Source: Vibrio litoralis DSM 17657
GTDB taxonomy: Bacteria; Pseudomonadota; Gammaproteobacteria; Enterobacterales; Vibrionaceae
Assembly (NCBI RefSeq): GCF_000426765.1
Contig: NZ_AUFZ01000018.1
Coordinates: forward strand, 62,001 to 126,000
DNA: 64,000 nt
Direction of reading: 5' to 3'
Below the pieces are notes generated by a model. It was not told the DNA's origin, ran no database searches, and was given only the letters and a program-made list of their open reading frames with translations. Positions within the stretch are counted from its first letter, which is position 1. Every line of letters begins with the position of its first letter. This document shows, piece by piece, positions 29,298 to 38,554 of this stretch. The position numbers and the translations under genes were made by a program.

Positions 29298-30140
29298 ATG
29301 TACGCTCGTACAGTTACATCGCTGATTTTACTGGCGCTATTTTTATCCTCGAAACTCTTGGCGGCCTCTCTTTCCCCCCACGTAGCACAACGCGTGATAA
29401 CTCTATCCCCACATGCCACTGAGCTCGCTTTTTCTGCTGGACTTGGCGATAAACTGATTGGAGTAAGCCAGGCAAGCGACTACCCACCAGAAGCCAAAAA
29501 TATCGAGCAAGTAGCTAATTATCAAGGCATCAAATTAGAGCGTATTTTAGCGCTACGACCCGATCTCGTGATCGCATGGAAAAAGAATGCAAACTCTCGT
29601 GAGCTCGAACAATTAGAAAAATTTGGTATTTCCATCTACTACTCATCGATTGAGAGCTTAGATGATATTCCCAGAAACCTAAGACAACTCAGCCTATGGG
29701 CTGAAGACACATCATTAGGGAAAAATAATGCAGCTAAGTTTGAAGCAGTGTTAACTCAACTACGCTCTCAATATCGAAACCAAGCCAAGGTTCGCTATTT
29801 TTATCAACTCAGCCAAAAGCCGATGATGTCTGTCACTAACCCCAATTGGCCGACTGATATTTTTAAGATCTGTGGCGGAGAGAATGTACTAACCAATACC
29901 CGTGTTGCTTATCCACAAATTAGCATCGAACAAGTTATCGCCTTAAAACCTGAGGTAATTTTTAATTCTCACCTTGCCACTAGCGATAACACTACATGGC
30001 AAAACTGGCCGCAGATACCGGCAATTAAACATGGTTTTATCTGGTCGGTTAACCCAGATTGGCTATCACGCCCAACCATGCGTAGCTTAAAAGCAATAAA
30101 ACAAGTGTGTGGTTACTTTGATAAAGCTCGCGCAAAATAA
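29298..30140 (+). CDS. btuF: Vitamin B12 (cobalamin) substrate-binding protein BtuF
   Basis: A 280-residue periplasmic binding protein of the class III (BtuF/FhuD) type. A signal peptide of about 22 residues (LILLALFLSSKLLAA) is followed by RVITLSPHATELAFSAGLGDKLIGVS, typical of cobalamin and siderophore binders, and by QISIEQVIALKPEVIF in the second lobe. Position between mtnN and yadS favours BtuF over siderophore binders. It hands cobalamin to the inner-membrane transporter BtuCD, which is not in this window. GAGG lies upstream of the ATG. Confidence 0.87.
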   Translation: MYARTVTSLILLALFLSSKLLAASLSPHVAQRVITLSPHATELAFSAGLGDKLIGVSQASDYPPEAKNIEQVANYQGIKLERILALRPDLVIAWKKNANSRELEQLEKFGISIYYSSIESLDDIPRNLRQLSLWAEDTSLGKNNAAKFEAVLTQLRSQYRNQAKVRYFYQLSQKPMMSVTNPNWPTDIFKICGGENVLTNTRVAYPQISIEQVIALKPEVIFNSHLATSDNTTWQNWPQIPAIKHGFIWSVNPDWLSRPTMRSLKAIKQVCGYFDKARAK

Positions 30141-30213
30141 CCATTTGGCGTGAACGGTTTTTACCAGTAGAATCTGCGCCAACTTTAACCACCCCGAACG
30201 AAGACCATACCTC

Positions 30214-30834
30214 ATGGATATCAGCCTACTGTATTTGTTTGATTTATTCGGCACTGCCATCTTTGCCATTTCAGGTGTACTGCTTGCGGCTCGATTAAAA
30301 ATGGATCCCTTTGGTATGGTAGTACTCGCCAGTGTGACGGCCATCGGTGGCGGTTCCATTCGCGATATGATGTTAGGCGCAACGCCAGTATTTTGGATCA
30401 TCGATAATAATTACTTATGGGTGATTTTTATAACCTGCCTAGCAACGCTATTACTGGTGAGGCAACCTAAGCAGCTGCCTTGGTATATTCTGCCAGTTTG
30501 TGATGCCATTGGCTTAGCGGTGTTTGTCGGCATTGGTGTAGAAAAAACACTGCTATTACAAGATTCAATGATGATCGCGGTGATCATGGGGGTGCTAACG
30601 GGTTGTGGCGGCGGTATTATTCGCGATATTCTCGCCCGTGAAATCCCAATGGTACTGAGAAGTGAGATCTATGCGACCGCGTGCATTGCTGGCGGGATCA
30701 TCCATACTGCTGCTTTATATTTTGGCCTACCTTCTCAACTTGCATTTTTACTAGGGGTAACCACAACATTAAGCATTCGCTTAGCGGCTATACGTTGGCA
30801 CTTATCTCTGCCAGCTTTATCAATGAAAAGCTAA
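30214..30834 (+). CDS. yadS: TRIC-family (UPF0126) membrane protein YadS
   Basis: A 206-residue inner-membrane protein with about seven hydrophobic segments arranged as two similar halves. Each half carries the family motif with glycines and Arg-Asp: AIGGGSIRDMMLG near residues 48-60 and GCGGGIIRDILARE near 129-142. Prokaryotic TRIC proteins of this fold form trimeric cation channels; the physiological role of YadS is unknown. It ends at a terminator shared with tyrS. Neighbour btuF agrees with enterobacterial order. Confidence 0.85.
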   Translation: MDISLLYLFDLFGTAIFAISGVLLAARLKMDPFGMVVLASVTAIGGGSIRDMMLGATPVFWIIDNNYLWVIFITCLATLLLVRQPKQLPWYILPVCDAIGLAVFVGIGVEKTLLLQDSMMIAVIMGVLTGCGGGIIRDILAREIPMVLRSEIYATACIAGGIIHTAALYFGLPSQLAFLLGVTTTLSIRLAAIRWHLSLPALSMKS

Positions 30835-30876
30835 TCACCCTTCTCCAAAAAACGTAGATACAAAACGTAGAGACAA

Positions 30877-30903
30877 AAAAGGGAGCACATTGGCCCCCTT
30901 TTG
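30877..30903. terminator. Bidirectional terminator between yadS and tyrS
   Basis: AAAAGGG and CCCTTTT flank a loop of about 12 bases between convergent genes. The stem is short, so confidence is moderate. Confidence 0.65.
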
Positions 30904-30922
30904 ATTGATATGACAAGCGATG

Positions 30923-32110
30923 TTACTTGATAGTAATACGTGCAAACTTGCGTTTACCGACTTGGTATACCGCAGTACCGTCTTCTGGTACTAACTTAGT
31001 ATCTTCAATTTTCGCACCATCCATTTTGGCTGCGCCTTGACGAATCATACGCATGGCATCTGATGTTGAGCCAACTAAACCGGCTTCTTTTAATACGTTA
31101 CCAATTGCCATACCTGATTCAAATTCAAACTCTGGCATTTCATCTGGCATCGCACCTTTTTGGAAACGGTTAATGAACTCTTGCTCTGCCGCGTCTGCAT
31201 CGGCTTCACTATGGAAACGTGCAATGATTTCTTTGGCTAATAAAATCTTCACGTCACGTGGGTTTTTACCTGCTTCCACATCCGCTTTAAATTGCGCAAT
31301 TTCTTCTAATGGACGGAAAGAAAGAAGCTCGTAGTAGCTCCACATTAACACATCAGAAATAGACATGATCTTACCGAACATTTCAGTCGGAGATTCACTC
31401 ACACCAATGTAGTTGTGGGCAGATTTAGACATTTTCTTCTCACCGTCCAATCCAACCAACAAAGGCATCATCAATACTACTTGTGGCTTCTGGCCATGGG
31501 ATTTTTGTAGCTCACGCCCCATCAGTAAGTTAAACTTTTGGTCAGTACCGCCAAGTTCAATATCGGTTTCCATCGCCACAGAATCATAACCTTGCAGTAA
31601 AGGATACATAAATTCATGAATCGCAATAGGCTGATTACTTGCGTAACGCTTTTTAAAGTCATCACGTTCAAGCATGCGTGCTACGGTTTGATTCGCCGCT
31701 AAACGGAGCATACCTTCTGCACCAAGTTCCGATAACCACTCAGAGTTAAACTGAATTTTGGTCTTCGCAGGATCTAGGATCTTAAACACTTGTTGCTTGT
31801 AAGTTTCAGCGTTGGCGAGAACATCTTCACGAGTCAATGGTGGACGAGTGGTGTTTTTACCCGTTGGATCACCAACCATACCAGTGAAATCACCGATCAA
31901 AAACGTTACTTCGTGACCCAGCTCTTGAAAGGCTCGTAACTTATTTAAAATAACGGTGTGACCTAAATGGATATCTGGCGCAGTAGGATCGGCACCCAAT
32001 TTAATTCTTAGTGGGCGGCCTTCTTTTAATTTAGCAATCAGTTCTTCTTCTGGAATTAGCTCTTCTACACCACGCTTAATTTCAGCCAGTGCCGCTTCAA
32101 TGCTCGACAT
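30923..32110 (-). CDS. tyrS: Tyrosyl-tRNA synthetase
   Basis: A 395-residue class I aminoacyl-tRNA synthetase that charges tRNA-Tyr. The HIGH-type motif reads HLGH at 48-51, KMSKS lies at 226-230, and a C-terminal S4 RNA-binding domain (about 330-395, with [11 protein letters not shown]) is present. At about 395 residues and with this sequence it belongs to the shorter TyrZ-like branch found beside the mepM-type gene in vibrios, not the 424-residue Escherichia coli type. It is divergent from the endopeptidase gene at 32250. Confidence 0.94.
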   Translation of the reverse strand: MSSIEAALAEIKRGVEELIPEEELIAKLKEGRPLRIKLGADPTAPDIHLGHTVILNKLRAFQELGHEVTFLIGDFTGMVGDPTGKNTTRPPLTREDVLANAETYKQQVFKILDPAKTKIQFNSEWLSELGAEGMLRLAANQTVARMLERDDFKKRYASNQPIAIHEFMYPLLQGYDSVAMETDIELGGTDQKFNLLMGRELQKSHGQKPQVVLMMPLLVGLDGEKKMSKSAHNYIGVSESPTEMFGKIMSISDVLMWSYYELLSFRPLEEIAQFKADVEAGKNPRDVKILLAKEIIARFHSEADADAAEQEFINRFQKGAMPDEMPEFEFESGMAIGNVLKEAGLVGSTSDAMRMIRQGAAKMDGAKIEDTKLVPEDGTAVYQVGKRKFARITIK

Positions 32111-32249
32111 TTAGGTTTACTCCAACAATTCTGTAAAAATACGTATCAGAACATAATACGCAATAGCGCTGTTTTTGGAAACCAGTTAGACTGACTCATC
32201 TTATTTTTCCGAGCAATTAATTGCCTTAATAACAGAATTTTTTTTAATA

Positions 32250-33539
32250 ATGCGCGCATTCATTAGCCAACTACCTATTTTTCATAAAGTACTGATCGGG
32301 TTTATCAGTGCTTTAACCGTTATCGTGACGTTTTCCTTACCTGATATGGAAGAGTTAACCCAACATGAACCTCGCTTAAAAGTCGGCAAACATTACCCAC
32401 TGGTTATTCCTGAAGACACCTTTATTCAGCAAAGCCCACCAAAAGTATTTACAGACTGGGAAACTTACACAGTAAAATCGGGTGAAAGCACTTCATTATT
32501 GTTCAACCGTATTGGTTTATCGGCACAACTACTTTACCAATTAGTGTCTTCTAGTGAAGAAATTGAGAAGCAACTCTCACGCCTACGCCCTGGCGATAAA
32601 CTGATTTTTGGATTTAATGAAGATCATGAATTTACTCAGTTAATCCGACCAATCTCGTCTTACGAGTCTTTCCGTATCTCAAAAACTAAAGATGGCTTTC
32701 GCTCGCATATTGAGAAAAAAGAAATCAACAAACATTTCAACCATGCCGAAGCGACCATTACTTCTAATTTCTGGAATGCCGCAGTGACATCCGGCTTAAC
32801 GGCAAACCAAATAATGTCATTAGCTGGTATCTTTGGTTGGGATATCGATTTTGCACTGGATATTCGCTCCGGTGATAATTTTAAAGTGTTATTTGAAGAG
32901 CAGTTTGTCGAAGGCAAAAATATTGGTGGCGGAAAGATTCTGGCGGCAGTGTTTACCAACCAAGGCACAACATTTGAAGCCGTTCTCAATCCAGAAGATG
33001 GCAACTATTACGGCCCTGATGGTCGAGCAATGAAAAAAGCCTTTCTGCGTTCGCCGATTGACTTTCGTCGCGTAACCTCCAATTTCAACCCAACTCGTCG
33101 CCACCCAGTAACAGGTAAAGTGGTCGCGCACCGAGGCACCGATTATGCAGCACCTGTAGGGACACCGATTTGGGCTGCTGGTGATGGTATCGTTCAAAAG
33201 GCTGGCTATAACCAATTTAACGGTAACTACGTATTCATTCGCCATAGTAGTATCTATATCACGAAGTACTTGCACATGAAAAAGCGTTTAGTTAAAACAG
33301 GTCAACGAGTTAAACAAGGCGATACCATAGGGACATTGGGAGGAACAGGACGAGTAACCGGACCTCACTTGCATTATGAATTTCTGGTCCATGGCATACA
33401 TAAAAACCCAAGAACAGTGGATTTACCTCAATCTAGGTCTCTAACTGGTGATAAGAAAACCCGCTTTGTTAAATTTGCTAAGCAACAACTTGATAAGTTA
33501 AACCAGTATGATCATCGTTTAATTGCTCAAGATAAATAA
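32250..33539 (+). CDS. Murein endopeptidase, LysM-like/M23 family (MepM/Shy type)
   Basis: A 429-residue envelope protein. One N-terminal membrane helix (about 13-31) anchors a periplasmic part with a LysM-like/OapA region (about 70-125), a second Csd3-like domain (about 165-260) and an M23 zinc endopeptidase domain (about 290-385). The zinc and catalytic ligands are visible: His294 and Asp298 in HRGTDYAAPVG, His342 in YLHMKK, and HLH at 373-375. Such enzymes cut peptide cross-links to allow cell-wall growth; vibrio homologues are called Shy proteins. It ends at the terminator shared with erpA. Confidence 0.9.
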   Translation: MRAFISQLPIFHKVLIGFISALTVIVTFSLPDMEELTQHEPRLKVGKHYPLVIPEDTFIQQSPPKVFTDWETYTVKSGESTSLLFNRIGLSAQLLYQLVSSSEEIEKQLSRLRPGDKLIFGFNEDHEFTQLIRPISSYESFRISKTKDGFRSHIEKKEINKHFNHAEATITSNFWNAAVTSGLTANQIMSLAGIFGWDIDFALDIRSGDNFKVLFEEQFVEGKNIGGGKILAAVFTNQGTTFEAVLNPEDGNYYGPDGRAMKKAFLRSPIDFRRVTSNFNPTRRHPVTGKVVAHRGTDYAAPVGTPIWAAGDGIVQKAGYNQFNGNYVFIRHSSIYITKYLHMKKRLVKTGQRVKQGDTIGTLGGTGRVTGPHLHYEFLVHGIHKNPRTVDLPQSRSLTGDKKTRFVKFAKQQLDKLNQYDHRLIAQDK

Positions 33540-33581
33540 TCAAAGTTGCTACCCCCAACTGACAGGGTATGTCATTAAATA

Positions 33582-33621
33582 AAAAATGCCCAGTTGATAA
33601 TTAAATCAACTGGGCATTTTA
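33582..33621. terminator. Bidirectional terminator between the M23 gene and erpA
   Basis: AAAATGCCCAGTTGAT and ATCAACTGGGCATTTT form a 16-bp perfect stem with a 6-base loop. Confidence 0.93.
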
Positions 33622-33662
33622 CTTGGAATTATTTATAACTTTCTTAAGTTTAGGTTTTGTAA

Positions 33663-34004
33663 TTAAACGCTAAATGATGCACCACAACCGCAAGTTGTCG
33701 TTGCATTTGGGTTGTTCACAAAGAAGCGAGAACCTTCAAGGCCTTCGGTATAGTCCACCACACCACCAATTAGATACTGTAAGCTCATAGGGTCCACCAC
33801 CAGTGTCACACCTTGCTTAACAATAGTCATATCGCCGTCATTTACCTTCTCATCAAAAGTAAAACCGTATTGGAAACCACTACAACCACCGCCAGTAATA
33901 TACACGCGCAATTTTAGTTCTGGATTTTCTTCTTCAGAAATCAGCATTTTAACGCGAGACGCAGCAGTGTCAGAAAAAGATAATGGTAATTGCTCATCGC
34001 TCAT
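33663..34004 (-). CDS. erpA: Iron-sulfur cluster insertion protein ErpA
   Basis: A 113-residue A-type carrier that delivers Fe-S clusters to target enzymes, including those of isoprenoid synthesis. The three cluster cysteines are Cys41 in GGGCSGF and Cys105 and Cys107 in TTCGCGASF. The start is the ATG at 34004, preceded by GAGAGGT; the frame continues open upstream to 34079 but family members begin MSDE or similar. hemL lies divergent, in keeping with the hemL-erpA neighbourhood of enterobacteria. Confidence 0.95.
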   Translation of the reverse strand: MSDEQLPLSFSDTAASRVKMLISEEENPELKLRVYITGGGCSGFQYGFTFDEKVNDGDMTIVKQGVTLVVDPMSLQYLIGGVVDYTEGLEGSRFFVNNPNATTTCGCGASFSV

Positions 34005-34376
34005 GACGACCTCTCTCATTAGCGTTGTTACCAAGTTATCTACTTGGCACGACGATTTGGGTAGAACACACTTCATCATTGAAATGAATTTCAGATAGCT
34101 TGATTATCTAATACCTGACCTTATCGTTCAAGTATTCATCGTGAGTTAATCACAATTAAACTTTACCCAAGTAACTTAACAGAAACAGGATTGGCTTTTT
34201 TCTACTGAAAACTAGACCTTTTCTCCGAAAACCCCAACCATAGCCAAAAACCTCAGCGAAAAAAGTGCAAAACTCGTCAGCTTAGATACAATGCGACTGA
34301 AATTATCTCATCTGCTCGAGCTCTGACTTTTCAGCCGATAGAGCAGCAAAGAAATAGCATTATTAAAGGATAGAGC
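34005..34376. other. Divergent intergenic region between erpA and hemL
   Basis: A 372-base region with promoters for both genes. It includes one arm of the TATACCCAA repeat family (TTACCCAAGTAACTT near 34163-34177) with no partner arm, probably a remnant. No gene is seen. Confidence 0.6.
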
Positions 34377-35669
34377 ATGAGTAAGTCTGCTGAACTATAC
34401 CAAAAAGCCCAACAAACCATTCCAGGTGGCGTTAACTCTCCAGTAAGAGCCTTTAACGGTGTGGGTGGTGAACCCCTATTTATTGAACGCGCTGATGGCG
34501 CATTAATTTTTGATGCCGATGGCAAAGCTTACATTGACTACGTGGGTTCTTGGGGTCCGATGATCCTGGGCCATAATAATTCAGCGATTCGCAATGCCGT
34601 CATTAAAGCTGCTGAACGCGGTCTAAGCTTTGGCGCTCCAACCAAAACTGAAATCAAAATGGCCGAGTTAGTTTCAGAGATGGTGCCATCAATGGAACAA
34701 CTTCGCATGGTAAGCTCTGGTACTGAAGCAACCATGAGCGCCATTCGTTTAGCGCGAGGCTTTACTGGTCGCGATAAAATCCTAAAATTTGAAGGTTGTT
34801 ATCACGGTCATGCGGATAGCTTATTAGTAAAAGCAGGTTCTGGCGCATTAACTCTAGGTCAACCTAGCTCTCCAGGCGTTCCTGTTGATTTTGCTAAGCA
34901 CACCTTAACCGCAACCTTTAATGATTTAGACTCGGTACGCGCTTTATTTGAAGCCAATTCTGAGCAAATCGCTTGTATCATTGTTGAGCCAGTTGCCGGC
35001 AACATGAACTGCATTCCACCGGTTGAAGGCTTTTTGGAAGGTCTACGTGAAATTTGTGACGAGCACAAAGCACTACTGATTTTTGATGAAGTCATGACGG
35101 GTTTCCGTGTCGCTCAAGGTGGCGCACAAGATTACTACGATATTAAGCCTGACTTAACGACCCTTGGAAAAATCATTGGTGGCGGAATGCCTGTCGGTGC
35201 TTTCGGTGGTCGTAAAGATGTCATGCAATATATCGCACCAACCGGCCCGGTTTATCAAGCAGGTACGCTATCAGGTAACCCAATCGCTATGGCGGCAGGT
35301 CTAGCTTGCCTGAAAGAGCTGCAAGGTGAAGAGAATGAAGCTCGTCTTGCGAAGCGAACCAAACAGTTAACCAAAGGCTTAAAGAAAGCGGCTGAAAAGC
35401 ATGGTATTCCGTTTACCGTTAACCGCGTTGGCGGCATGTTTGGTTTCTTCTTTACCGAACAAAAACACATTACCTGCTACGAAGATGTGACCAAGTGTGA
35501 TACTGAGCGCTTTAAGCGTTTCTTCCACCTGATGCTAGAGCACGGTATTTACCTTGCACCTTCAGCATTTGAAGCAAGCTTTATGTCGCTGGCTCACTCA
35601 TCACGTGAAATTGAAGCGACCATTGAAGCCGCTGAACGTTGCTTTGCTGTGATGGCTGAAGATAAGTAA
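34377..35669 (+). CDS. hemL: Glutamate-1-semialdehyde 2,1-aminomutase
   Basis: A 430-residue PLP enzyme that makes 5-aminolevulinate, the precursor of heme. The PLP lysine is Lys265 in [14 protein letters not shown], the same number as in Escherichia coli. [18 protein letters not shown] is the phosphate-binding region and FDEVMTGFR carries the Asp that contacts the pyridine nitrogen. The start ATG follows AAAGGAT. A weak hairpin with a T run (about 35697-35728) follows the stop. Confidence 0.96.
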   Translation: MSKSAELYQKAQQTIPGGVNSPVRAFNGVGGEPLFIERADGALIFDADGKAYIDYVGSWGPMILGHNNSAIRNAVIKAAERGLSFGAPTKTEIKMAELVSEMVPSMEQLRMVSSGTEATMSAIRLARGFTGRDKILKFEGCYHGHADSLLVKAGSGALTLGQPSSPGVPVDFAKHTLTATFNDLDSVRALFEANSEQIACIIVEPVAGNMNCIPPVEGFLEGLREICDEHKALLIFDEVMTGFRVAQGGAQDYYDIKPDLTTLGKIIGGGMPVGAFGGRKDVMQYIAPTGPVYQAGTLSGNPIAMAAGLACLKELQGEENEARLAKRTKQLTKGLKKAAEKHGIPFTVNRVGGMFGFFFTEQKHITCYEDVTKCDTERFKRFFHLMLEHGIYLAPSAFEASFMSLAHSSREIEATIEAAERCFAVMAEDK

Positions 35670-35742
35670 TCTCGCATCTCAGAAATAGATGAATGAAAAG
35701 CGTTAGAGTTGCTTTAGCGCTTTTTTGTTTACTAGCGACTCA

Positions 35743-35856
35743 TTAATGCCAATTAAGTACCACTAAAATAGCCAATACTGAAATCAATAACGCAAACCAT
35801 GGAATAGGCTTTTTCGATTTACTCTTACAGCCATTTTTATTATCACAGCACCCCAT
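35743..35856 (-). CDS. 37-residue Cys-rich membrane peptide (unnamed)
   Basis: A 38-codon frame on the minus strand from the ATG at 35856, with AGGAG eight bases before the start codon. The peptide begins MGCCDNKNGCKSKSKK and then has one hydrophobic helix (IPWFALLISVLAILVVLNW) and ends in His. The pattern of three cysteines and lysines followed by a single membrane span looks like a designed small protein, not chance. I do not recognise a named family. It lies convergent to hemL and divergent from the permease gene. The Cys cluster may bind metal, which is only a guess. Confidence 0.68.
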   Translation of the reverse strand: MGCCDNKNGCKSKSKKPIPWFALLISVLAILVVLNWH

Positions 35857-35986
35857 CGTTTTACTCCTGTCTGTTTGATCAAAGCTATAACTAAAAATCT
35901 TAGATTGATCACTCGATCAATTGTCGCCATTATAAGAACTAAAAGTAACACTACTCCTGATGACTACCATTACGCAAGGAAGATCC

Positions 35987-37072
35987 ATGCCGACTAAATT
36001 TAGAATGACAGCCACACATTGGGTGCTGATCATTGCCCTACTTTGCGCAGCTTATGCCTGCTACTTATTGATCACGCCTTATCTAAACTCGATCATCATG
36101 GCATTTATTATTTCTTTGTTAGTATTCCCATTGCACAATAAATTAAATTCACGCTGGCCAAATCACCGTAATAGCACCGCTTTTCTTTCCTGTTTATTGC
36201 TGACCTTTGTGATCGTGCTTCCTTTACTCGCCATTTTCGCATCGATCGTTCAGCAAGGAGCCAGCTTATCGCAAACCGTTTATGCTTGGGCGACCCATGG
36301 AGGCATTCAAGAAGCACTGGCTCAACCTTATGTGGTGAAAGGTCTAAGTATCATTAATCACTATCTGCCTTTTGATAATATCGACCCTCAACAATTAGCT
36401 CAGCGTGCCGCGAAATTTGTCTCTCAATTTGGCTCGGTACTCGTCTCTGTCAGCGCGGGGATACTGGGTGATGCCACTAACTTCATTATGAACTTCTTCT
36501 TAATGCTGTTTGTACTGTTTTTCTTATTACGCGATCAAGGAAAACTGGTTGATAATATTCGACATATTCTTCCGTTATCACGCAGCCAAGAAGATCGTCT
36601 ATTATGCGAAATTGAACAAGTTTCAAAATCTGCCGTACTTGGCTCTTTCTTAACCGCGATTGCGCAAGGGTTTGTAGGTGGTTTGGCATTCTGGATTGTT
36701 GGTCTACCCGGTCTATTTTTAGGCACCATGATCGGGGCAGCCTCTTTCATTCCGGTAGTCGGAACTGCATTAGTTTGGGTACCCGCTTCAGCTTATCTAT
36801 TTTTCACCGGAGAGATCACTTGGGCGATTTTCATTGTGGTATGGGGAATTGCCGTAATTGGTTCCATCGATAACCTATTGCGCCCATTATTAATGCAAGG
36901 TAGTGCAGGAATGGATACCTTAATGATCTTCTTTGCCCTACTAGGCGGCATTCAGCTATTTGGCTTGATCGGTCTAATCTATGGCCCACTCATTTTTGCG
37001 ATAACCATGGTGCTATTTAAAATGTATGAAGAAGAATTCAAGCACTTCCTCAATATGCAAGATAACAGCTAA
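35987..37072 (+). CDS. AI-2E transporter family (PerM/YdiK-like) permease
   Basis: A 361-residue inner-membrane protein of the AI-2E/PerM superfamily. About seven to eight hydrophobic segments are present: an N-terminal pair, a central soluble region (about 85-150) and a C-terminal bundle with PGLFLGTMIGAASFIPVVG and the family block IDNLLRPLLMQG. The nearest named relative is YdiK; TqsA, which affects autoinducer-2 export, is a more distant member, so the substrate is not known. ATG 35987 follows AAGGAAG at good spacing; an upstream in-frame ATG at 35960 lacks such a site. Confidence 0.8.
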   Translation: MPTKFRMTATHWVLIIALLCAAYACYLLITPYLNSIIMAFIISLLVFPLHNKLNSRWPNHRNSTAFLSCLLLTFVIVLPLLAIFASIVQQGASLSQTVYAWATHGGIQEALAQPYVVKGLSIINHYLPFDNIDPQQLAQRAAKFVSQFGSVLVSVSAGILGDATNFIMNFFLMLFVLFFLLRDQGKLVDNIRHILPLSRSQEDRLLCEIEQVSKSAVLGSFLTAIAQGFVGGLAFWIVGLPGLFLGTMIGAASFIPVVGTALVWVPASAYLFFTGEITWAIFIVVWGIAVIGSIDNLLRPLLMQGSAGMDTLMIFFALLGGIQLFGLIGLIYGPLIFAITMVLFKMYEEEFKHFLNMQDNS

Positions 37073-37243
37073 ATAATGCCGTAGATAAATAACGAAAACT
37101 GTTTAGATTGGTATCCAAGCCTGATTATGAGAAAATCAGGCTTGTTTTATTACTAGGCTACAATCAACTTGCCTCGCCTAAAATGCTTTTATATCGAACG
37201 AAATTTAACCACCAAAGTTCAACAGACCCTAGGTAGAATATTC

Positions 37244-38266
37244 ATGTCCTCGTACACTGCGCCAAGTCAAATTGCACAACGTCAGCTAGAATACTTTCAC
37301 GGTAAACATGTTTTAATTGCCGGTGAAGCAGAAGATTTATTCTGCCTCGAGCTGGCCAACCACTGTGAGTCAGTATCCATTTTTACCACTCACTATGGCT
37401 ACCACAAACAATTTGAACAACATTCGCATATTCAATCCTATTTTGGCGCCCAGCTAGAACAAGACACGAAAGCGGATATGTTGCTGCTATATTGGCCAAA
37501 AGCCAAAGCTGAAGCTGAATATTTACTGGCAATGTTAATGGACAAACTTGGCGTCGATACCGAAATCTGTGTAGTCGGTGAAAACCGCTCAGGTGTGAAA
37601 AGTATCGAAAAGATGTTTAACCAATATGGCATCATCAAAAAGTATGACTCTGCCAGACGTTGTTCATTTTATTGGGGACAATGCCAAACTCCGGCGAAGC
37701 CTTTCACTCTATCTGAATGGTACAAGAGCTACCCGATTACCATAGGCCAAGATACCTTAACCATTAAAAGTTTACCGGGTGTATTTAGCCACGGTGAATT
37801 TGATAAAGGTAGTGAACTACTACTAGCAACCTTACCTAAATTAAAAGGTCGAGTACTCGATTTTGGTTGTGGTGCGGGCGTAATCGGCAGTGTTATGGCG
37901 ACTCGTAACCCAAACATCTCACTGGAAATGTGCGACATCAGCGCGCTTGCGATTGAATCGAGTAAGGCAACCTTACAAGCTAACGGCTTAAAAGGAACGG
38001 TATTTGCCTCAGATATCTATTCCGATATCACAGGAAAGTATGACTACTTAATTAGCAACCCACCTTTCCATTCAGGACTGGATACCAATTATTCTGCAGC
38101 AGAAAACTTGCTTTCCCAAGCACCGAACTACTTATCTCATGCAGGTAAAATGATCATAGTGGCCAATAACTTCCTGAAATACCCTCCGATTATTCAAAAG
38201 GCTTTTGGCGAGTGCGTCACACTGGATAAAAATACCAAATTCTCAATATACTCCGCCCAGAAATAA
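37244..38266 (+). CDS. rsmC: 16S rRNA guanine-1207 N2-methyltransferase RsmC
   Basis: A 340-residue enzyme with two methyltransferase-like halves. The N-terminal half (about 1-175) is degenerate and helps bind RNA. The C-terminal half (175-340) has the SAM motif [12 protein letters not shown] and the catalytic NPPFHSG. It methylates G1207 of 16S rRNA in the small ribosomal subunit. The ATG at 37244 is chosen after AGGTAG and by family starts; the frame is open for 25 codons upstream. A 14-bp hairpin (38291-38322) follows the stop. chiS follows, the order I remember in Vibrio cholerae. Confidence 0.92.
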   Translation: MSSYTAPSQIAQRQLEYFHGKHVLIAGEAEDLFCLELANHCESVSIFTTHYGYHKQFEQHSHIQSYFGAQLEQDTKADMLLLYWPKAKAEAEYLLAMLMDKLGVDTEICVVGENRSGVKSIEKMFNQYGIIKKYDSARRCSFYWGQCQTPAKPFTLSEWYKSYPITIGQDTLTIKSLPGVFSHGEFDKGSELLLATLPKLKGRVLDFGCGAGVIGSVMATRNPNISLEMCDISALAIESSKATLQANGLKGTVFASDIYSDITGKYDYLISNPPFHSGLDTNYSAAENLLSQAPNYLSHAGKMIIVANNFLKYPPIIQKAFGECVTLDKNTKFSIYSAQK

Positions 38267-38290
38267 CCTCACACCTCAATTGACTCTAAT

Positions 38291-38324
38291 AGCGTGATAT
38301 TTGAACTCTCAAGTATCGCGCTTT
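38291..38324 (+). terminator. Probable terminator after rsmC
   Basis: AGCGTGATATTTGA and TCAAGTATCGCGCT pair over 14 positions with two G-U pairs and a 4-base loop, followed by TTTCT. The T tract is weak. Confidence 0.6.
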
Positions 38325-38554
38325 CTACCATCTCAACCTACCCCACTAATTTTGACAATTTATTGGCATTCATAGCGGTCGATCACCTTTTTTACTGTCG
38401 AAAATCAAGTTTGCTTAACTATTCGCGCATAAAATAGTAAAAAGGCATATTATCTACAATGTGTCTTCTTTATTAGACCTCAGCTAAACTAAGCTCAAGT
38501 AACTTCAGTCAGCTTTTTTAAGTTATTCACCTAGAACAGGCAAGCAGTATCATC

